Under the pieces are notes generated by a model, which worked only from the letters and a program-made list of their open reading frames with translations, searched no databases and was not told where the DNA came from. From positions 3,351,001 through 3,415,000 of the forward strand of contig NZ_CP107913.1 in the NCBI RefSeq assembly GCF_036014115.1: 64,000 nucleotides of DNA. Direction: 5' to 3'. Origin of the DNA: Streptomyces sp. NBC_00448. Lineage in GTDB: Bacteria; Actinomycetota; Actinomycetes; Streptomycetales; Streptomycetaceae. This document shows, one piece after another, positions 59,425 to 64,000 of the stretch (its first letter is position 1; each line of letters opens with the position of its first letter). A program made the position numbers and the translations under genes.

Positions 59425-60474
59425 TCAGGGGATGGGTGGGGATTGGGCGGTGGTGATGTGGAGGGTGACCGCGGCGAAGAAGGGGGCGCGGGTGAGGTGG
59501 TCGAGGAAGGCGGCGGCGGTGCGGGGGGTGAAGTAGCCGGCGGCGAGGGCGCGTTCGGTGGTGCGCTGGAGGCCGAGGACCTGGTCGGCGGTGCGCAGGT
59601 CGCGGAAGACGGTGGGGACGGGGAGGACCGCGGGGACGGTGAAGCCCGCGGCGGCGGCGAGGCGCGGGAGTTGGCGGCCGATGGCGCCGTTGCGGACCAC
59701 GCGGTCGGTGAGGTGGCGGGTGTAGGCGCGGGTGAGGTCGAGGTCGGGGTGGTCGATGGAGAGGGTCTCCCAGTCGGGTTCGGCCATCACCAGCAGTCCG
59801 CCCGGGCGCAGGACGCGGCGGGCCTCGGCGAGCGCGCGGGCGGGGTCGGCCACGTGCTGGAGGACCCGGTCGGTGTGCGCCCGGTCGACGCTCGCGTCGG
59901 GGAAGGGAAGGGCGTGCAGGTCGGCCAGTTGGACGTGGGTGGAGGGAAGGAGGGCGGTACGGGTACGGGCCCGGGCGGCCATGTCGGGGTCGCGGTCGAC
60001 GCCGAGCACGGTGCCGCCCGGGCCGGCCTCGTCCGCGAGGGCGGGCAGGTCCGTGCCGGGGCCGCAGCCGAGGTCGAGGACGGTGTGGCCGGGCCGTATC
60101 GCGAGGGCGTCGAGCGCGGCGCGCTTGTACGCGCGGGCGGCGCCGGTGGCGGCCAGCCGGTCCTGGTAGGCGATCCGGTCGGGCACGGCCGCCTCGAACA
60201 CGGCGTCCGCGGTCCTGGCCAGCGACCGCGCCTCGCGGGCGAGCACCTCCCGCCCGGCGGCGGTGAGCCGCAGCGGGCGCTGCCGCTGCCCCGGCCGGTT
60301 GTCCAGGTACTCCACGAGCCGCTTCGCCGCCAGCCGGGCCAGCGCGCCGGACAGGCTGCCCCGGCCGAGCCGCGCCCCGGTCATCCGTTCGACCGCGCTG
60401 TTGACGGCGTACCCGTGCAGGGGCCCGTCGGCCAGCGCGCTCAGCACCAGCATCTGGGCGTCGTTTGTCCGCAT
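59425..60474 (-). CDS. fusion of PadR-like winged helix and SAM-dependent methyltransferase
   Basis: 349 residues. Residues 1-90 are a PadR-type winged helix (MLVLSALADGPLHGYAVNSA, RLGRGSLSGALARLAAKRLV, RPLRLTAAGREVLAREA). Residues 100-349 are a class I methyltransferase: motif I TVLDLGCGPGTDLPALA, acidic GVDRDPDMAARA, LPFPDASVDRAHTDRVLQHV and RVLRPGGLLVMAEPDWETL, as in UbiE/COQ5-type enzymes. ATG at 60474 has AGGAG 9 nt upstream; translation is continuous, so this is one polypeptide, not two genes. It is divergent from a cis-prenyltransferase gene. Target of methylation unknown. Confidence 0.85.
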   Translation of the reverse strand: MRTNDAQMLVLSALADGPLHGYAVNSAVERMTGARLGRGSLSGALARLAAKRLVEYLDNRPGQRQRPLRLTAAGREVLAREARSLARTADAVFEAAVPDRIAYQDRLAATGAARAYKRAALDALAIRPGHTVLDLGCGPGTDLPALADEAGPGGTVLGVDRDPDMAARARTRTALLPSTHVQLADLHALPFPDASVDRAHTDRVLQHVADPARALAEARRVLRPGGLLVMAEPDWETLSIDHPDLDLTRAYTRHLTDRVVRNGAIGRQLPRLAAAAGFTVPAVLPVPTVFRDLRTADQVLGLQRTTERALAAGYFTPRTAAAFLDHLTRAPFFAAVTLHITTAQSPPIP

Positions 60475-60639
60475 GGGGGTCAACTCCTGTGCACCGGAGG
60501 GTGAGTTGGGGACGGTTCCCGGCGAGCCGGACGTCCGGGGGTGCCGGGTGCCCGGCAGGCCGCCGGCGGCCGGGGGACCGCGGGCGGCGCGCTCGGGGCG
60601 CCGCGCACCCGGGTGCCGAATTCCGGCCCGCGGGACGTA

Positions 60640-60654
60640 ACACGCGGCGCGTGT
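60640..60654. promoter_or_regulatory. operator-like palindrome between padR-methyltransferase and uppS genes
   Basis: ACACGC (60640-60645) and GCGTGT (60649-60654) around GGC. It sits just upstream of a TATTAT -10-like hexamer (60665-60670) for the plus-strand gene. Confidence 0.4.
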
Positions 60655-60716
60655 CATCGTTTCGTATTATGGCGGGTCCGCTGACAGGTTCCGCACTCCT
60701 CCGGAAGGACCGCGGC

Positions 60717-61487
60717 ATGCGCATGGCCGACCCTCTCTACGCCCTCTACACGCGGCGGTTGCGCCGCCGGGTCGCCGCGTCCGCGCCGCTGCCGCGGCAC
60801 ATCGGGCTGATCATGGACGGCAACCGGCGCTGGGCCCGGCAGATGGGCATCGCCAACCCGAGCCTGGGGCACAAGGCCGGCGGCGAGCACGTCGAGGACG
60901 TGCTGTCCTGGTGCGACCGCCTGGACATCCGGCACGTGACCGTCTTCGTCTGCTCCACGGAGAACCTGGCCCGCCGCGACAGCGCCGAAGTGGCCTTCCT
61001 GATGGGCCTGATCGAGGACCTGGTGGGCCGGCGCCTCGCCCGCCCGGACGCCCGCCGGCAGATGCACATCGCCGGCTCGCTGGACGCGCTGCCCGACCGT
61101 ACGGCCGAGGTGCTCAAGGAGGCCGTCGAGGTGACCCGCGACTGCGCCACCGGGGCGCACGTCACGCTCGCCATCGGCTACGGAGGCCGCCAGGAGGTGG
61201 TCGACGCGCTGCGCGAACACCTCTACGAGCAGGCGGAGTCCGGCCGGACGCTGGGCGAACTCGCCGAGGAGATCGACGTCGAGGACGTGGCCCGGCACCT
61301 CTACACCGCCGGGCAGCCCGACCCCGACCTGGTCATCCGCACCAGCGGCGAGCAGCGCATGTCCAACTTCCTGCTGTGGCAGAGCGCTTACGCGGAGCTG
61401 TACTTCTGCGAGGCGTACTGGCCCGCCTTCCGCGAGCTGGACTTCCTCCGCGCGGTGCGCAGCTACTCCGACCGCCAGCGCCGCTGA
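60717..61487 (+). CDS. uppS: cis-prenyltransferase (polyprenyl/undecaprenyl diphosphate synthase family)
   Basis: 256 residues. Extends farnesyl-type diphosphates with isopentenyl units to make the lipid carriers of wall synthesis, or shorter polyprenols. Signature IGLIMDGNRRWARQMG with the catalytic aspartate, GHKAGGEHVEDVLSWCD, VTVFVCSTENLARRD, and PDLVIRTSGEQRMSNFLLWQ with SAYAELYF. ATG at 60717 follows GGAAGG; an ATG 16 codons upstream is in frame. Streptomycetes have several such genes, so this may be a secondary copy rather than the essential enzyme. Confidence 0.92.
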   Translation: MRMADPLYALYTRRLRRRVAASAPLPRHIGLIMDGNRRWARQMGIANPSLGHKAGGEHVEDVLSWCDRLDIRHVTVFVCSTENLARRDSAEVAFLMGLIEDLVGRRLARPDARRQMHIAGSLDALPDRTAEVLKEAVEVTRDCATGAHVTLAIGYGGRQEVVDALREHLYEQAESGRTLGELAEEIDVEDVARHLYTAGQPDPDLVIRTSGEQRMSNFLLWQSAYAELYFCEAYWPAFRELDFLRAVRSYSDRQRR

Positions 61488-61633
61488 GCGGGCCCGCACC
61501 CGGCGAGGGGCGCGTCCCCACGGGCGGAAGAACCCGGCCCCGCCGGCGGAATCACCCTGACACGGCGGCCGGCCGGGCGGTACGGTCGTCGGGCCCGCCA
61601 CGCGGTGGCGCGAGGATCTGGGGGGATCTGGCG

Positions 61634-62551
61634 ATGAACCGGTCGACCGTCCGTCGCGTGTCCAGGGCCGCCGCGGCGGCCCTCCTCGTCCCGCTCGCGC
61701 TGGCGTCGTGCCAGGGCGCCGCACCGCACCACCAGCACCGCACCGCCGCTCCCACGGCAAGCACGCCGGCCCCGAACCCGCACACCGCCGATCCCGACCC
61801 CCGGCACCTGGCCCTCGGCGACTGCTTCACGGCCGACCGCACCCTCACCCTCATCGGCGCCACGATGCCGCTCGCGCCCGTACACATCGTGCCCTGCACG
61901 CAGCCGCACACCGCGGAGGTGTACGGCCGGTTCACCTACTACCAGGGCCGCCTTCCCTACCCCGCCGCGGACAAGCTGACGGACGTCGCCGAGGGCGACT
62001 GCGAGAACCTCGTCACCGCCTACGACATGGACAGCTGGACGCTCTCCCCGACCGTGGACCTGGCCCGGTCGCTGCTGCCGACGCGGGCGGAGTGGGCGGC
62101 GGGCGACCAGGACATCATCTGCTACTGGGTGCCCCGCGGCGGCTCCCCGACCACGACGGTGCTGCGCCACGACAAGACCTCGCTGCGCCCCGACCAGTAC
62201 ACCTACCTCGACGCCGCCGACCGGCCCGAGTCCGCCCTCGCAACGACCCCGCGGTCGCAGGGCGAGGACGACCTGAGCTCCTACCAGTTGTGGGCGGCCG
62301 GCGTGGCCGACTCGTTCACGACCGAGGCACAACTGCTCGACGGGCACCACTGGCCGGCCAGTGCCCAGGGTCCGGCCAACGCGCTGCTCCAGCGGGTCCG
62401 CGCGCTCGCCGCGCAGTGGCGCGACGCCTCCGAGAGCGCGTCCCCGACCGGCATCAAGCGCACGACGCACACCCTCCAGGGCGAGAACTCCGTGCCGCAG
62501 GAGCGCGCCGTCCGCCAGGCACTGGGCCTGGCCACCACCCGCGCGCGCTGA
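61634..62551 (+). CDS. lipoprotein with septum-formation-type domain
   Basis: 305 residues. Lipoprotein signal (RRVSRAAAAALLVPLALASC, lipobox LASC), then a His/Pro/Thr-rich linker. Two Septum_form-like repeats follow: LALGDCFTADRTLTLI ... VHIVPCTQPHTAEVYGRFTY, and later GDCENLVTAY ... DIICYWVPRGG. The paired cysteines are probably disulfide-bonded. The C-terminal third is helical. Family members are linked by name only to septum formation in Corynebacterineae; the role in streptomycetes is unknown. 146 nt after uppS. Confidence 0.8.
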   Translation: MNRSTVRRVSRAAAAALLVPLALASCQGAAPHHQHRTAAPTASTPAPNPHTADPDPRHLALGDCFTADRTLTLIGATMPLAPVHIVPCTQPHTAEVYGRFTYYQGRLPYPAADKLTDVAEGDCENLVTAYDMDSWTLSPTVDLARSLLPTRAEWAAGDQDIICYWVPRGGSPTTTVLRHDKTSLRPDQYTYLDAADRPESALATTPRSQGEDDLSSYQLWAAGVADSFTTEAQLLDGHHWPASAQGPANALLQRVRALAAQWRDASESASPTGIKRTTHTLQGENSVPQERAVRQALGLATTRAR

Positions 62552-62661
62552 CGCCGCGACCGGCGGCCGACCGACCCCCGCCGCCCGGGGCCGCAACCGG
62601 CGTCACGACGAAGCCGCACCCCCACTTGGTAACGAGTTGGACGAGGCTGCGCCGAGCCCCC

Positions 62662-62691
62662 TTGACGCTCCACTGACAGCGGGCCTACCTT
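62662..62691 (+). promoter_or_regulatory. candidate promoter of the ROK regulator gene
   Basis: TTGACG (62662-62667), 18 nt, TACCTT (62686-62691). A second perfect -35 hexamer, TTGACA, lies at 62690-62695. The palindrome at 62704-62718 covers the start region. Confidence 0.5.
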
Positions 62692-62703
62692 GACATTCGC
62701 CAA

Positions 62704-62718
62704 TAGGAAAGTTTCCTA
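62704..62718. promoter_or_regulatory. ROK-type operator palindrome
   Basis: TAGGAAA (62704-62710), G, TTTCCTA (62712-62718): a perfect palindrome, 28 nt before the regulator start. The pattern resembles operators of actinobacterial ROK repressors. Confidence 0.7.
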
Positions 62719-62745
62719 ACAGTGAACTGAGGGAGGATGGCGCGC

Positions 62746-63978
62746 ATGGCTGGCACCCCAGGAACGCCGCGCGTACTGCGCGCCATGAACGACCGCGCCG
62801 CGCTCGACCTCCTGCTGGAGCACGGAACGCTGTCCCGGACCCGGATCGGCAAGCTCACCGGGCTGTCCAAGCCGACCGCGTCGCAACTGCTCGCGCGGCT
62901 GGAGGCGGCCGGGCTGGTGCTCGCCACCGGCACCACCGCGGGCCGCCCGGGGCCCAACGCCCAGTTGTACTCGGTGAATCCGGCCGCCGCCTACGTAGCC
63001 GGCCTGGACGTGAAGACCGAGCGGATCAGGGCCGCGGTCGCCGACATCACCGGCCGCACCGTGGGCGACTTCCGGCTGCCCACGCCGAGCCACCGCGCGG
63101 GCAGCGCGGTGGAGCACGTGCTGCGGGCGCTGGAGGGCGCGGTGAAGGCCGCCGGGCTGAACCGCTCCGACCTGCACCGGCTGGTGATCGGGACGCCCGG
63201 CGCGTTCGACCCGAGCACCGGACGGCTGCGCTACGCCAGCCACCTGCCCGGCTGGCACTCCCCCAGCCTGCTCGACGAGCTGGCCGCCGCGCTGCCGATG
63301 CCGCTGGAGTACGACAACGACGTGAACCTCGCCGCGGTCGCCGAGCAGCGCATCGGCGCGGCCCGCGGGCACGGCGACTTCGCCCTGCTGTGGAACGAGG
63401 AGGGCATCGGCGCCGCGTTCGTGATAGGCGGCAAGCTGCACCGCGGCTGGACCGGCGGCGCCGGCGAGGTCGGCTTCCTGCCGGTGCCCGGCACCCCCCT
63501 GGTCCGCAACGTCGTCAAGGCGAACAACGGCGGCTTCCAGGAGCTGGCCGGGTGCAACGCGGTGCTGCGGACCGCCCGTGAGCTGGGCCTCGACATCCCC
63601 GAGGGCAGCCTGGAGGACGCCGCGGCCGCGGTGCTGTGCCGCGCGGCCGCGTTCTACGAGGAGGCGGCGCGTGAGGACAGCGGCGGGGAACCCACCGGTC
63701 CCTACGCCGAGTTGCTCGCCCGCTGCGCCACCGGCCACGCCATCGGCCTGGCGTCGATCGTCGCGGTGCTCGACCCGGAGCTGATCGTGCTGGCCGGGAA
63801 CGTGACGGTGGCCGGCGGCGAGCCGCTGCGCGCCATGATCCAGGCCGAGCTGGCCGAACTGGCCGTGCCCCGGCCCCGGTTGGTGCTCGGCACCGTCGAG
63901 ATGCATCCCGTACTCAGCGGCGCCCTGGAGAGCGCGCTCGCCACCACCCGCGACGAGGTGTTCGACACCTCGCGCTGA
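62746..63978 (+). CDS. ROK-family transcriptional regulator
   Basis: 410 residues. N-terminal winged helix (about 8-75: RAALDLLLEHGTLSRTRIGK, TGLSKPTASQLLARLEAAGL) followed by an actin-like ROK domain (GLDVKTERIRAAVADITG, VIGTPGAF, LEYDNDVNLAAVAEQ, GGAGEVGFLPVPG). The zinc-binding GHxC...CxCGxxGC cluster of sugar kinases is absent: the place where it should be reads FLPVPGTPLVRNVVKANNGG. It is therefore more likely a sugar-responsive repressor than a kinase. ATG at 62746 is chosen because GGGAGG then stands 9 nt upstream; ATG 62737 touches that site. The adjacent palindrome suggests autoregulation. Confidence 0.9.
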   Translation: MAGTPGTPRVLRAMNDRAALDLLLEHGTLSRTRIGKLTGLSKPTASQLLARLEAAGLVLATGTTAGRPGPNAQLYSVNPAAAYVAGLDVKTERIRAAVADITGRTVGDFRLPTPSHRAGSAVEHVLRALEGAVKAAGLNRSDLHRLVIGTPGAFDPSTGRLRYASHLPGWHSPSLLDELAAALPMPLEYDNDVNLAAVAEQRIGAARGHGDFALLWNEEGIGAAFVIGGKLHRGWTGGAGEVGFLPVPGTPLVRNVVKANNGGFQELAGCNAVLRTARELGLDIPEGSLEDAAAAVLCRAAAFYEEAAREDSGGEPTGPYAELLARCATGHAIGLASIVAVLDPELIVLAGNVTVAGGEPLRAMIQAELAELAVPRPRLVLGTVEMHPVLSGALESALATTRDEVFDTSR

Positions 63979-64000
63979 CCCGTAACCGCCCGCCGCCGAC

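Noticed and set aside
57452-60724. A long minus-strand frame crossing phosphoesterase copy 2 and the PadR-methyltransferase
   Set aside because: It reads across a bidirectional terminator and is out of frame with both recognised genes.
62746-63978. Calling the ROK protein a glucokinase
   Set aside because: It has an N-terminal winged helix and lacks the cysteine zinc cluster and the GEIGH-type catalytic segment.

Overview
The window is a GC-rich actinobacterial chromosome segment from a Streptomyces or a close relative in the Streptomycetaceae. The main evidence is the gene order on the left (clpX, clpP2, clpP1, tig, two tRNAs, an Eis-type acetyltransferase, a SpoIIE phosphatase, asparaginase, a Nei-type glycosylase, rpiB, bioY, a mycothiol-type DsbA protein, pepN). 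Frequent GTG starts, short AG-rich ribosome sites, TAGNNT-type -10 elements and the dispersed intergenic repeat around GTCGCGCAGTTCCCCGCG agree with this. I see no insertion sequence, prophage, CRISPR array or plasmid replication gene.

Layout. Positions 1-1.4 kb hold two tandem paralogues of a membrane-anchored surface protein. Positions 1.5-6.3 kb are the proteostasis block on the minus strand: trigger factor, then the two-subunit ClpP protease and its ClpX unfoldase, with a textbook ClgR operator before clpP1. Positions 6.4-21.2 kb are core metabolism and envelope genes on both strands: tRNA-Pro and tRNA-Gly, asparaginase with a divergent AsnC regulator, DNA repair, rpiB, the biotin transporter bioY, the first aminopeptidase N and a Tat-exported metallophosphoesterase. 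Positions 21.4-31.4 kb carry a MacB-like ABC exporter, malQ, a divergent MarR/MFS pair with two operator-like palindromes, and a Tat-exported phosphoesterase. Positions 31.7-41.4 kb hold the second aminopeptidase N, a DUF4232 lipoprotein, an HNH nuclease, an MscS channel coupled to a GNAT, a polytopic membrane protein, a RibD-type reductase and an AhpD-like protein.

Positions 41.4-51.9 kb look more accessory. They contain a degenerate cysteinyl-tRNA-synthetase-like protein, an RpiR regulator co-transcribed with an EamA transporter and back to back with a ketopantoate-reductase-like gene (apparently leaderless divergent promoters), a DUF5984 protein, an MFS transporter, and a three-gene unit made of a large DUF6571-like protein and two duplicated lipoproteins. 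Positions 51.9-64 kb hold a glyceraldehyde-3-phosphate dehydrogenase with a GlxA/AraC regulator, a secreted triple-repeat NHL beta-propeller protein cotranscribed with a second Tat-exported phosphoesterase, a PadR-methyltransferase fusion, a cis-prenyltransferase, a septum-formation-type lipoprotein and a ROK regulator with its own palindrome.

Two threads tie genes together. Both Tat phosphoesterase loci carry PHO-box-like direct repeats upstream, suggesting phosphate-controlled scavenging, with the NHL protein as possible wall-bound partner. Several regulators (ClgR target, AsnC, MarR, RpiR, PadR fusion, ROK) sit beside clear palindromes or overlapping promoters, so the window is rich in testable operator-gene pairs. 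Function calls come from reading motifs; none was checked against a database.
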